NCBI GenBank assembly: GCA_900751885.1
Contig: CAADTH010000016.1
Span: 1 to 18,976, forward strand
Direction: 5' to 3'
Length of the DNA stretch: 18,976 nt
Origin: Clostridia bacterium
Lineage (GTDB): Bacteria > Bacillota > Clostridia > UBA1381
Positions 1-6,709 of the stretch are shown piece after piece. Position 1 is the first letter of the stretch. Each line of letters starts with the position of its first letter. The position numbers and the translations under genes are program-made. The notes under the pieces were generated by a model that ran no database searches, was not told the DNA's origin, and saw only the letters and a list, made by a program, of their open reading frames with translations.

Positions 1-318
1 ATAGGGAACGATCACACGCTCCACCATTCCCTGATAGCTTGCATAGGTCGTGATTTGGACAGTGCTTTTCGTGACTTCCAGCCATTTCAGCATGAAGTCG
101 GCAAAAAGAATGTCCTCGTCTAAACGGATTTCGGCTACAGTGACTGGGGGGATAAAGTTCCTCCGACGTTCCTGCAAAAGAGCCTCGGCTTTCTTTTTGT
201 TTTTCTTGACCGGAAGGCCCGTTGATTCCCACTTGGTCCTTCGCTTTCCGGTTTCATCCTTGTAACTCAGAACGATGTAATAGAAGTTGTTTTTTTCTTG
301 CAGATGCCCTGCTACCAT
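1..318 (-). CDS. int: Tyrosine integrase, N-terminal part (cut by window edge)
   Basis: Site-specific recombinase expected to integrate and excise the element. Only the first 106 codons are present; the catalytic domain lies outside the window. The visible part opens MVAGHLQEKNNFYYIVLSY and continues with a basic stretch (KKNKKKAEALLQERRR). This is the AP2-like arm-type DNA-binding domain of Tn916/phage-type integrases. It is followed by the start of the SAM-like core-binding domain (FADFMLKWLEVTKSTVQITT, residues about 70-90). The ATG at 318 has an AGGAGG site 6-7 bases upstream. It lies about 100 bases downstream of the excisionase-like gene on the same strand, the usual xis-int order. Family assignment is from recognisable sequence; which subfamily is unknown without the C-terminus. 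Confidence 0.9.
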   Translation of the reverse strand, partial: MVAGHLQEKNNFYYIVLSYKDETGKRRTKWESTGLPVKKNKKKAEALLQERRRNFIPPVTVAEIRLDEDILFADFMLKWLEVTKSTVQITTYASYQGMVERVIVPY

Positions 319-415
319 GGTGTTTCCTCCTGTTCTTGTGCATCCACTTGAATTTATGGAACTTCTGCTGCTGACACCACCAGTGTATAAAACAGCAGGA
401 GAGAATGCAAGGATG

Positions 416-655
416 TCACGTCTGCGCTATGTTGTCGGGTGCAAATGCGATCAGATAGGTTAAAAGATGCGCTTTGGGAATGCGGTAGAAGCGCCCGATC
501 CTCAAATGCTGGACTTTTCCGTTCTTCAAAAGTGCATAACCGGTTTTGGTGCTGATCCCCAATATCTCGCACATTTGTTCGATATTCAGGACATCCGGGT
601 AATCCCGAAGCATGATACGGTAGGCATCACACGGATGCAGAGTTTTTTCTGGCAA
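416..655 (-). CDS. xis: Excisionase-like MerR/HTH_17 DNA-binding protein
   Basis: Small helix-turn-helix protein of 79 residues. Residues about 22-65 (LNIEQMCEILGISTKTGYAL, then a short wing GKVQHLRIGRFYRIPKAHL) match the pattern of excisionase-family domains. Such proteins bind near att sites and steer the integrase towards excision. An ATG exists at 679, but the only good ribosome site (AGGAGG, about 670) sits 9 bases before an in-frame TTG at 655, so I chose TTG. The start overlaps the end of the MazF-like gene by 29 bases, implying translational coupling. It lies immediately upstream of int. The role is inferred from fold and position. Confidence 0.8.
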   Translation of the reverse strand: MPEKTLHPCDAYRIMLRDYPDVLNIEQMCEILGISTKTGYALLKNGKVQHLRIGRFYRIPKAHLLTYLIAFAPDNIAQT

Positions 656-1046
656 CGGTCGATCCCTCCTGTATTGCATGGGGCGGGCATTCCTGTTCCA
701 GGGCCAGGCTGCATTTTAGGGCATTCTCAATTTGCTGCATTTCCTGGTCAGTGGTCATCCCCATAAAATTGCAGATGCGCTTCTTATCAATGGTGGAGAT
801 CTGCTCCAACAGCACGATTGATGGACAGCGGAACGCAGGGTTTTTGTCCACGAGGACATGGGTGGGCTGATTTGGCTTTTTGGAGACCTTTGAGCTCACA
901 GCTGCAACGATCACGGTGGGAGAAAATTTGTTTCCTGTATTATTTTGCAAAACAATAACAGGGCGTTTTCCTCCTTGCTCGGAGCCACTGTGCGGGTCGA
1001 GGTCTGCAAAATAGATCTCACCACGGTGGATGTTCAGACTTTTCAG
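627..1046 (-). CDS. MazF/PemK-type toxin with a CTG start
   Basis: Probable endoribonuclease toxin of a type II toxin-antitoxin system. The fold signature is clear: RGEIYFADLDP at residues 8-18, then GGKRPVIVLQN around 25-35, then VIVAAVSSK, and SIVLLEQISTIDKKRI further on. The conserved N-terminal strand RGEIYFADL lies upstream of any ATG, GTG or TTG that would keep it. The frame is open from a TAG at 1116-1118, and the only starts are CTG codons at 1046 and 1037. The CTG at 1046 follows an AAGGGGGG tract by 7 bases, so it is the better choice (139 residues). No antitoxin gene is visible next to it; the upstream neighbour is a ParB-like protein. Alternatives are a truncated toxin starting at the TTG at 950, or a decayed gene. 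Confidence 0.75.
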   Translation of the reverse strand: MKSLNIHRGEIYFADLDPHSGSEQGGKRPVIVLQNNTGNKFSPTVIVAAVSSKVSKKPNQPTHVLVDKNPAFRCPSIVLLEQISTIDKKRICNFMGMTTDQEMQQIENALKCSLALEQECPPHAIQEGSTVARKNSASV

Positions 1047-1135
1047 CGGCTTGCCCCCCTTTTTATGTAGGCAAAAGCAGCCCCTATGGGCGGCCTTTGC
1101 AGTGAGAAGAACCCCCTAGGACCGGGAAAGTAGCA

Positions 1136-1969
1136 TTACGGCTTGATAGGTAGGTTGCGGCGGCGGCTGGCACCGTTGTAGGTGCGCAGGATCAGCATCA
1201 TATACTTGTAGCGGACAGTGCCGCTCAGGGATTTTTCATCCCGTACCAGGGTCATGGGGTGGACGGTGTGCAGACGTTTGACCAGACGCTCCGGGTCATA
1301 CTCTCCCTGATAGAGGGCCACAAAACGCATCATTCCTTGAAGGATACCGGAGCGGAGAGAATCCGGGTCTCCCTCCCATCCTCTTGCCAGCATGGTCAGA
1401 GCTTCTTTGTAGAGGTCTGCGCCATAGGTCTTGTACTCCTTGAAGGCGGTGCGGATGCAGATGATCTTCCATGGGGCACGGTAGCTGTCCAGACCCAGCT
1501 GCAAGCCGGTGCTTTCGGTGGCGTTCAGGAAGGCGATAGCTTCGGCGTCCTTGCCAAACAGAGCCGCACGCAGCTTTGCGCCGGCGGTCAGAGGTGCGGA
1601 AACGCCGGTCTGCCTGGAAAAGAGGATGGCTTCTTCCTCCTGCGTCAGCCCGTAGTACACCTTGCAGATGATGGGGAGGTCTGCACCTCCATTCATGGCT
1701 TTGCGGGTCATGAGGGTGTGCTGCCCATCAAAAACGTAGTAGTGACCATCCCGGTAGCTGACCTTGGGAGGGTTGGCGATCCATTCGGTGAACTCTGCGG
1801 ACATCCGCTCAATGTTCGGGATGCTCAGTTCCCGCTGGTATTCGGCAGGGATCTCCAGATAGGCGCTGTTGAGGACCTTCTCCTCATACGGCCGCTGCGC
1901 AAAGAGCGCTTCAATAACGGCTTCATCGGTGATCTCAGGCATGGTGCGGAGGCAGTTCAAATGGCTCAT
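1136..1969 (-). CDS. ParB-like protein, DUF6551 type
   Basis: 277-residue protein resembling the DUF6551 family of ParB/sulfiredoxin-fold proteins common in Clostridia integrative elements. The hallmark is DGHYYVFDGQHTLMTRKA (residues about 74-91), which corresponds to the ParB nuclease-like motif 'DGxHR'. No HTH domain is obvious. The biochemical role is not established; a part in maintenance or replication of the excised element is an inference from context. The ATG overlaps the stop of the preceding parB-like gene by 4 bases (ATGA), so the two are translated together. A GGAGG site sits 7 bases upstream. Confidence 0.75.
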   Translation of the reverse strand: MSHLNCLRTMPEITDEAVIEALFAQRPYEEKVLNSAYLEIPAEYQRELSIPNIERMSAEFTEWIANPPKVSYRDGHYYVFDGQHTLMTRKAMNGGADLPIICKVYYGLTQEEEAILFSRQTGVSAPLTAGAKLRAALFGKDAEAIAFLNATESTGLQLGLDSYRAPWKIICIRTAFKEYKTYGADLYKEALTMLARGWEGDPDSLRSGILQGMMRFVALYQGEYDPERLVKRLHTVHPMTLVRDEKSLSGTVRYKYMMLILRTYNGASRRRNLPIKP

Positions 1970-2988
1970 ATCGTATCCTCCAATCTTTGCAGATAGTCTT
2001 TGACCTTCTGGATCGTTCTCTTTACCACAGCACGATTGCCTGCATCGGTCAGAAGGTCGGGATAGTCCCGAAAAACACTCTCCCAGCGTCGGATCATACT
2101 ATTGACGGCACCGGATACTTCACAGAGCATGGCCGCTCCGTCCGCAAGCTGTTTGGCATGGTAGCGCCCATTTGCGATCTCAAGAATCTGCTGGCGGTCA
2201 GCTTTCAACGATTCTCCGGCTTTTGGTGGAAAAGTCGGCTCGGATGGAGTTGGAGCGGACGTTGCATCTTCATCGGATGTACCGGCATCGGACAGCGGTG
2301 TAGTTGTGGCTGGAGGAGATTTCTGTTTTTGTGACAGCGGCTCTTTGGCTTTGCAGATTGCAGCGACCAGCGCCGCACGGTCTTCCGGAGGGGCACGGGC
2401 AACGGATGCGATCTCAGAGGCGGTAGGTTTGACCTCGCCGGAAAGCACTTTTTTCCGTGTGCCAGGAACGGCTTCTTCGGCGGCGTCTACACCTTTGGAA
2501 AACTGTTCTGCACGAAGTACTGTGTTCTTGCTAATGCCGTTTTCAGCGGCAATTTTTTTACAAGTTGTTCGGCTGTTACCCAAATCCCCATTTTGGGAAT
2601 TTGGGCTAAATGTGCCGTTTGAACTACGGCTGTTTCCGTGATCTCCCCCTAGCTTCATTTTCTCAGCCTCATACTGTTTTCCGATAAGGTACTTCTTTTG
2701 TTCCGGGGTGAGGTTGCGCCGCCCCAGCTGATTCTTGCAGATCCAGATGATCGCTTCATAGCGGCTGGCGAACTCTTTCTCGTGGATGGTAAAAGGGATC
2801 TCTGGGTGCTTCTTGGCGATCGTGTAACGGTTGTGCCCATCTACGATCAGGCCCTCCCATACAATGATAGGGTTGAGGATGCGTCCATCCCGTAGAATGT
2901 TTGCTTCCAGCTGGTTCAGTTCTTCAAATGTAAGGGGTGGGATCTTGCTCTGAAATTCCGGGTCGGTCTTAAGCACATTCGGATTCAT
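1966..2988 (-). CDS. ParB N-terminal domain protein
   Basis: 340-residue ParB-like DNA-binding protein. The ParB N-domain is visible at residues about 12-70: IPPLTFEELNQLEANI, GRILNPIIVWEGLIVDGHNR and the following IAKKHPEIPF. A middle region (RRNLTPEQKKYLIGKQYE, then KKIAAENGISKNTVLRAEQF) looks like a KorB/HTH-type DNA-binding section. A low-complexity Pro/Thr/Ser linker follows at about 215-265, then a helical C-terminus. The frame stays open to 3147 but the upstream extension is low complexity. The ATG at 2988 has an AAAGGA site about 10 bases upstream. It overlaps the zinc-ribbon gene in front by 20 bases and the DUF6551 gene behind by 4, forming one operon. Likely role: partition-like or regulatory function for the element. 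Confidence 0.8.
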   Translation of the reverse strand: MNPNVLKTDPEFQSKIPPLTFEELNQLEANILRDGRILNPIIVWEGLIVDGHNRYTIAKKHPEIPFTIHEKEFASRYEAIIWICKNQLGRRNLTPEQKKYLIGKQYEAEKMKLGGDHGNSRSSNGTFSPNSQNGDLGNSRTTCKKIAAENGISKNTVLRAEQFSKGVDAAEEAVPGTRKKVLSGEVKPTASEIASVARAPPEDRAALVAAICKAKEPLSQKQKSPPATTTPLSDAGTSDEDATSAPTPSEPTFPPKAGESLKADRQQILEIANGRYHAKQLADGAAMLCEVSGAVNSMIRRWESVFRDYPDLLTDAGNRAVVKRTIQKVKDYLQRLEDTI

Positions 2989-3205
2989 CGTCAAAGCGTC
3001 CTTTCTTAAAGGAGGTGGCTTTCGGGCTGGTGGGCTGGATGTAGTAGTCGTAGCCGAAGTTTGTCTGGCAGTAGGTGCAAGGCTCTTTGGTGAATTGCCA
3101 GGGATCGGCACGGCGGACACGGATGCCGCGGGTGTTCCGAAATGCATTCAGGCAGCGGGGGCAGAGGGTGGTCAGGGTCGATTCATCGGTGAAAGTACGG
3201 CTCAT
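2969..3205 (-). CDS. Small zinc-ribbon protein
   Basis: 78-residue protein with two CxxC pairs (C15-C18 in LCPRCLN and C43-C46 in EPCTYCQ), the pattern of a zinc ribbon. I do not recognise a specific function. The second half contains NFGYDYYIQPTSP. The frame opens at 3256, but the ATG at 3205 has a GGAGG site 7 bases upstream and is the likely start. It is the first gene of a zinc-ribbon/ParB/DUF6551 operon and overlaps the next gene by 20 bases. Its promoter must lie in or beyond the structured leader at 3206-3560. Confidence 0.7.
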   Translation of the reverse strand: MSRTFTDESTLTTLCPRCLNAFRNTRGIRVRRADPWQFTKEPCTYCQTNFGYDYYIQPTSPKATSFKKGRFDDESECA

Positions 3206-3560
3206 AGAAAACACCTCCGTGTCGTTGAGATGAATGTTCGATATGGAAAAGCCCACGGCCCGGATTCAGGAGAATCACGGTGGTGGGCTTTGAAAGATTT
3301 GCGTTAAGTTCCCACCCTATTTGTCCTCGACGCCCGGTGGGGTTGGAATGCACTCTGGTTCCCGGAGTTTCACCGGTCTCATTGGCGTTTCAGCCACCCC
3401 GCCTTCTTTGTGGCCGGGCCGCGAGTTACGGAAGTTTCATTGTTTTGTCCAGAGGAATGATATTCAGTTTTCAAGGTACGGCTCCCAGTTTGGGGCTTTG
3501 CCCTGTCTGGGGAATGCCCTGGCTGTGAATGTATGATACCGCAGAATTTTTCCCGTCGGA
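3206..3560 (-). ncRNA. Candidate structured leader RNA of the zinc-ribbon/ParB operon
   Basis: No credible gene occupies this gene-free stretch. On the minus strand it contains many nested inverted repeats: CCCAG-GGGC-aaa-GCCC-CTGGG (3484-3511), a CCCACC/GGTGGG pair near 3310-3350, a GCCAC/GTGGC pair near 3400-3420, and a last hairpin at 3247-3291. The segment CCTTGAAAACTGAATA (about 3463-3478) resembles the 'TTGAAAACT' element found in Firmicutes rRNA leaders and spacers. The pattern is that of a 5' leader with attenuation, not of a protein gene. A weak promoter candidate is TATCAT near 3530-3536 with TTCCGA 17 bases upstream. RNA function is inference. Confidence 0.45.
3247..3291 (-). terminator. 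Terminator-like attenuator hairpin in the operon leader
   Basis: On the minus strand, AAAGCCCAC (3291-3283) pairs perfectly with GTGGGCTTT (3256-3248), with an inner GATTC-tcct-GAATC stem and a short T run (TTTT). It sits about 40 bases before the ATG of the zinc-ribbon gene, so it would act as a leader terminator rather than a gene-end terminator. Confidence 0.5.
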
Positions 3561-3581
3561 ACTCTCTTGCAGGGAGCCTTT

Positions 3582-3600
3582 GGTTCCCTCTAAGAGAACC
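3582..3600 (-). terminator. Hairpin just after the XRE gene
   Basis: An 8-base stem (GGTTCTCT with AGGGAACC, one G-T pair, loop TAG) begins 4 bases after the stop codon of the XRE gene. It lacks a following T run, so termination would be weak or factor-assisted. Confidence 0.35.
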
Positions 3601-3603
3601 TTG

Positions 3604-3891
3604 TTACAGTTCTTTCTTTATGCGTTCTAAAATTTCGATCGCAGCGTTCAGTTCGGAGGCAGCCTTGCTGGTGCTTTGTGTTTTTCCCAAAAGGAGATAG
3701 TCCAGTGATACATCAAAAAATGCAGAGATCTCGATAACAAGATCAATAGAAAACAGCCTTCTGGCGTGCTCCAGCGCTTTTACATGATTCAGGCTGATAT
3801 TGAGCTGCTCAGCAAGCTGCATTTGTGTGAGGTTTTTGCTTTCGCGCAAAGCTTTCATTCTCTTTCCGCATTCCACAGGATCAAAGCGCAT
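3604..3891 (-). CDS. XRE-family transcriptional regulator (backbone)
   Basis: 95-residue Cro/C1-type regulator. The HTH covers residues about 8-60 (GKRMKALRESKNLTQMQLAE, then a recognition helix SLNHVKALEHARRL), ending in FFDVSLDYLLLGK, the classic C-terminal end of the domain. A short helical tail follows. The ATG at 3891 has GGAGGG 7 bases upstream. It sits alone between the par-like operon and the second zinc-ribbon gene, as expected for a regulator of element transfer or excision. An inverted repeat overlaps its leader (3903-3939) and may be an autoregulatory operator. Confidence 0.85.
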   Translation of the reverse strand: MRFDPVECGKRMKALRESKNLTQMQLAEQLNISLNHVKALEHARRLFSIDLVIEISAFFDVSLDYLLLGKTQSTSKAASELNAAIEILERIKKEL

Positions 3892-3902
3892 GGGTTTACC
3901 CT

Positions 3903-3939
3903 CCAGATCTTGACGTGTGAATGAACGTGCAAAATCTGG
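3903..3939. promoter_or_regulatory. Inverted repeat upstream of the XRE gene
   Basis: CCAGAT...ATCTGG outer arms (3903-3908 and 3934-3939) enclose imperfect inner matches (TTG/CAA, ACGT). It lies directly before the ribosome site of the XRE gene, a typical position for an autoregulatory operator. The rest of 3940-4026 shows no gene or clear promoter. Confidence 0.3.
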
Positions 3940-4026
3940 CGCTCAGGGATATCGGGCGATGTACGTCTCCCAGCCTCGGCGCATACGTCACTCCCAAAGG
4001 GGCGACGGAAGCAGATCCCGAAACGC

Positions 4027-4085
4027 AAAAAAGACCGGCAGACAGCCGCAATTTCTCTAAAGAAATCGCTTCCGTCTGCCGGTCT
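4027..4085 (-). terminator. Strong Rho-independent terminator after the 63-residue zinc-ribbon gene
   Basis: On the minus strand a 12-base perfect stem (AGACCGGCAGAC / GTCTGCCGGTCT) with an inner ATTTCT/AGAAAT stem is followed by TTTTTT. It lies about 125 bases downstream of the zinc-ribbon stop and isolates it from the XRE gene. Confidence 0.85.
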
Positions 4086-4211
4086 CGTCCGGCCTATAGC
4101 CGGTCCAGTCCTATCTGACAAACTCTTGACTCCTGAATTCCGTCCCTGAGGGCTAAACCCAATCCGACGCAGATACAATATGTCTCATGCAATATTCAGT
4201 TTGAATGGGTC

Positions 4212-4403
4212 TCAGGCAAACTCCTCAAAATAGAGGGATGCCCTTGTGACGGATATTTTGTTCTTTTCCATCTGGATGACCCAGTGCCGGTTGCACTTGG
4301 AACATTTTTGCAAACCGGTGACGATGATCTTTCCACACATGAGGCGGGTGCCGCATCGGGGACAGGTAGAAATGTACAGCTCGGATCGAAAATCGTTCTG
4401 CAT
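4212..4403 (-). CDS. Small zinc-ribbon protein of the element backbone
   Basis: 63-residue protein with two CxxC knuckles: C14-C17 (STCPRCGTRLMC) and C34-C37 (LQKCSKCNRHW). This is a single zinc ribbon of the rubredoxin-like kind. The ending resembles small cysteine-rich proteins often found in Clostridia mobile elements ('cysteine-rich KTR'-like). That comparison is from memory and is not certain. The ATG has AAGGAGG 5 bases upstream. It lies at the junction between the backbone and the agr cargo, just after the agr terminator, and has its own strong terminator. Confidence 0.7.
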   Translation of the reverse strand: MQNDFRSELYISTCPRCGTRLMCGKIIVTGLQKCSKCNRHWVIQMEKNKISVTRASLYFEEFA

Positions 4404-4447
4404 AAGGACCTCCTTTTCATGTGAGAAAGATCTGCGGTGAAAATAAT

Positions 4448-4516
4448 AAAAAAGACCGCAAACGACTCTTCTGTATATTCCAAATAGGGATATGGGAAGC
4501 TTCGTTTGAGGTCTTT
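4448..4516 (-). terminator. Terminator of the agr locus
   Basis: On the minus strand, AAAGACCTCAAACG pairs with CGTTTGCGGTCTTT (one mismatch), with further pairing inside. It is followed by TTTTTTATTATTTT. It starts about 12 bases after the agrD stop and ends the agrBD transcript. Confidence 0.85.
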
Positions 4517-4528
4517 GTGTCCATTATT

Positions 4529-4696
4529 TTACTTGTTGGGTTCTTTGGGAGGAGTTTCATGATCCGGCTGGGGATAGTTACAAACGGGACGCTCGGGCTG
4601 ATATACGCCTCCCATGCAAGAAGGAGGCCAGCCAAATCGCTCGAGAACAATGGCGCGGTTCAGGATTTCCTTTCCGATGTTATTCAACAGCTTCAT
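4529..4696 (-). CDS. agrD: AgrD-type cyclic lactone autoinducer precursor
   Basis: 55-residue pheromone precursor. The layout is typical: an amphipathic N-terminal helix (MKLLNNIGKEILNRAIVL), a core with the modified Cys (PPSC27 MGGV31), then YQPERP and an acidic, Pro-rich tail. The motif C-x4-(Y/H)QPExP aligns with the Clostridium AgrD pattern. The predicted thiolactone ring therefore runs from C27 to V31, with cleavage before Y32. Odd points: the ring residues M-G-G-V lack the usual bulky aromatics, the tail is long (24 residues), and it carries an extra Cys39. An in-frame ATG exists at 4711, but GGAGG 8 bases before the ATG at 4696 decides the start. It overlaps the end of agrB by 17 bases. 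Confidence 0.85.
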   Translation of the reverse strand: MKLLNNIGKEILNRAIVLERFGWPPSCMGGVYQPERPVCNYPQPDHETPPKEPNK

Positions 4697-5282
4697 ACAA
4701 AAAACCTCCATGCTTCTGTTTAATTTTCTCGGCCACTATAAGCAGTATACTGACTAGTATGCCATTAAAACTAAAAATCAGTACCTGAGGGAACCCAAGC
4801 TGGACAGAAATGACTTGTATGATTGTAATACAGACAAGTGTGAAATTCTTTTTTTTCCGGTTTGAAGATATGATTTCTTGTTCAAAGTGTAGTTGCGGCG
4901 GATAAATAGGGTTGGTTCTAAATGCAGCTAGAATCAATAGAATATCAAGTGTCCACATGGTGAGCGAATTTATGCGCATCAGAACAGGGGCGAATATATA
5001 AAGAACAATGAAGGTTGTTACTGTTGTCAGCAGAATACACATCCAATTATAAGGAGCATGCCATCCACCCATTCGCCGACGCAAAAAATACATTGTTGCC
5101 ATAAAAACAAGCGTGTTGAAATATTGATTGGAAATAATGCAACAAATCGACAGGATCAGAAGAAAACAGAATTGAAGAAGTTTTTTTTCAACTACATAAA
5201 GACACCAGGTGTAATTGTTTTCTTCGACCCAATTGTGCCGGAAAAACCATTCGGTCAATCGGCGGGAAATGCTATGAAGCAT
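4680..5282 (-). CDS. agrB: AgrB-type membrane endopeptidase
   Basis: 200-residue integral membrane protein that cuts the AgrD tail and forms the thiolactone ring. The family signature RRRMGGWHAPYNWMC is present. H75 and C82 have the same 7-residue spacing as the known AgrB catalytic His-Cys pair. Several hydrophobic spans follow (for example FCFLLILSICCII, ILLTTVTTFIVLYIFAPVL and the C-terminal VLIFSFNGILVSILLIV). Length fits the family. The ATG has GAGAGG about 10 bases upstream. It is the first gene of the agrBD transcript, behind a promoter carrying the LytTR-type repeats. Confidence 0.93.
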   Translation of the reverse strand: MLHSISRRLTEWFFRHNWVEENNYTWCLYVVEKKLLQFCFLLILSICCIISNQYFNTLVFMATMYFLRRRMGGWHAPYNWMCILLTTVTTFIVLYIFAPVLMRINSLTMWTLDILLILAAFRTNPIYPPQLHFEQEIISSNRKKKNFTLVCITIIQVISVQLGFPQVLIFSFNGILVSILLIVAEKIKQKHGGFLYEAVE

Positions 5283-5305
5283 CTGTTTTATACCTCTCTT
5301 TGGAC

Positions 5306-5373
5306 AGTATATAACACATTTTTAGAACTATATGTAGATTTTGCAGTGAGATTGGCTATTTTTGCAGTGAAAT
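5306..5373 (-). promoter_or_regulatory. agrBD promoter with paired LytTR-type direct repeats
   Basis: On the minus strand two copies, TTTCACTGCAAAAA and TCTCACTGCAAAAT, have ACTG starting at 5368 and 5347, so the period is 21 bp. The -10 candidate TATATA (5313-5308; TATACT overlaps it at 5311-5306) begins 34 bases after the second ACTG. No good -35 is present, as expected for an activator-dependent promoter. LytTR regulators such as AgrA bind direct repeats spaced about two helical turns apart. The repeat lies between agrC and agrB, matching autoinduction of the signal genes. Confidence 0.65.
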
Positions 5374-5383
5374 CGGTATACGC

Positions 5384-6709
5384 TTATGAAAGAGTTTCAG
5401 GAATTTGGGCAGAGAAGCAAAATAGGCTCGAATCTTCTTTATAGGCTATGGCAAAAACGGCCTTATAACGATTTAGAATTGCAGCAACATTCTTCAATCC
5501 GTAGCCGTGTTCTTCGGATCGTTTGGAAGGCAGCACAACTTGATTGTCTAAAACTTTTACAGGAAATGCGGTCGTATTTTCAATATAAAGAAAACTGCTC
5601 TCTTCTTCTACTTTCATCACAAGGGTTATTTTTTTACTTTTATCATCTGTGATCTTCTCACAAGCTTCAATGGCGTTGTCAACCAAATTAGAGAGGACAA
5701 CAACAAGATGCTCATCTTTCAGTCCAAAACAGGTGAGATCATCCAATTGAAATAAGAAGTGAACCTCTTTTGACTGCGCGATATGGTATTTCTGACTCAA
5801 AAGCACATCTACAACCAGCCTGCCCGTCTTAACGATCAGTGAAGTGCTCATACTATCTTTCATGACCGTTTGAATATAGGGCAACAATTCGCCATGAGGA
5901 GCTTCGCATTCTGCCAAGCCGTAAATGATGCTGAGTTGATTTTGAAAATCATGGGTCATTTTTCGCTGGTTCTTATAGGCGGTTGCCCAAGCTTCAACAA
6001 TATCGTTTTGATATTTGATGTTTTGTGTCAAAACTGTATTATCTTGGATAAGCTGCTGTTCTCGATCCAAATAATTTAGCGTAACAAATGCAAAAGCATT
6101 CATTATAAACAAAGCAATTGTGCAGAATAAGATTTCTCTTGCAGCAAAAGGAACGATCCAATATAAATGCCACAAGAAAACGGAAATAAACATAGAGACA
6201 ATGGGCAAAACAAAAATTTTCAACCAGTGTTTCCATGTGGTGTGATGAAAATAAAATCGCTGTTTTACAGCTGATTTGAAAATCGTAAATAGCAATATTT
6301 CAAAGATCTTTGCAATATAACAAATCAGATAGTATCCATATGGGTCACGATACAATTCTTGCATGGTGATATTTTTCAGAATTGTAATGGCCATAAAAAA
6401 GAAATTGTCGGCAATGTTTATAAATGATGAAAACAAAACTGAAATTGCGATACATTTTATCGAAGGAACACGGTATATTACAACGAGCCAAAGCGAGTCA
6501 ACACAAGTGAGAAGCACCAGCTTAAAAAGCACATTTGACTCTGAAATCGCCAGGCAAATAAAGTTCAGACCCGTCAACACAACGGTAGAGAGTATAAATT
6601 TACTTGAGGTGATCTTTTTCTGAAAGAAAGCGCCGGAAAAAACCATAAAAGCTAAAACTTCGATAAATACTACAAAATAGTTTAAGAGGAGGGATAGTTC
6701 ATAACTCAT
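5384..6709 (-). CDS. agrC: AgrC-like sensor histidine kinase
   Basis: 441-residue membrane receptor for the processed AgrD peptide. Residues 1-210 form about six hydrophobic spans (for example 8-28, 37-57, 61-79, 126-147, 163-184, 190-212). A short coiled linker follows. The dimerisation motif is MTHDFQNQLS with phospho-acceptor H253. The GHKL ATPase shows NLVDNAIEA (341-349; N345) and HGYGLKNV (401-408). Start: the ATG at 6709 overlaps the agrA stop as ATGA, so the pair is coupled; the frame runs upstream but only into agrA. No terminator separates it from agrBD. Partner and ligand are inferred from the locus. Confidence 0.9.
   Translation of the reverse strand: MSYELSLLLNYFVVFIEVLAFMVFSGAFFQKKITSSKFILSTVVLTGLNFICLAISESNVLFKLVLLTCVDSLWLVVIYRVPSIKCIAISVLFSSFINIADNFFFMAITILKNITMQELYRDPYGYYLICYIAKIFEILLFTIFKSAVKQRFYFHHTTWKHWLKIFVLPIVSMFISVFLWHLYWIVPFAAREILFCTIALFIMNAFAFVTLNYLDREQQLIQDNTVLTQNIKYQNDIVEAWATAYKNQRKMTHDFQNQLSIIYGLAECEAPHGELLPYIQTVMKDSMSTSLIVKTGRLVVDVLLSQKYHIAQSKEVHFLFQLDDLTCFGLKDEHLVVVLSNLVDNAIEACEKITDDKSKKITLVMKVEEESSFLYIENTTAFPVKVLDNQVVLPSKRSEEHGYGLKNVAAILNRYKAVFAIAYKEDSSLFCFSAQIPETLS

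Noticed and set aside
1259..1996. Long plus-strand frame of 245 codons
   Set aside because: It is the antisense of the DUF6551 gene, which has a clear family motif and a coupled start.
3280..3536. Overlapping plus-strand frames in the leader region
   Set aside because: No ribosome sites, low-complexity translations, and the region is explained better by RNA hairpins.
3855..4178. Minus-strand 107-codon frame upstream of the XRE gene
   Set aside because: It runs through the strong terminator at 4027-4085 and into the XRE start in another frame.
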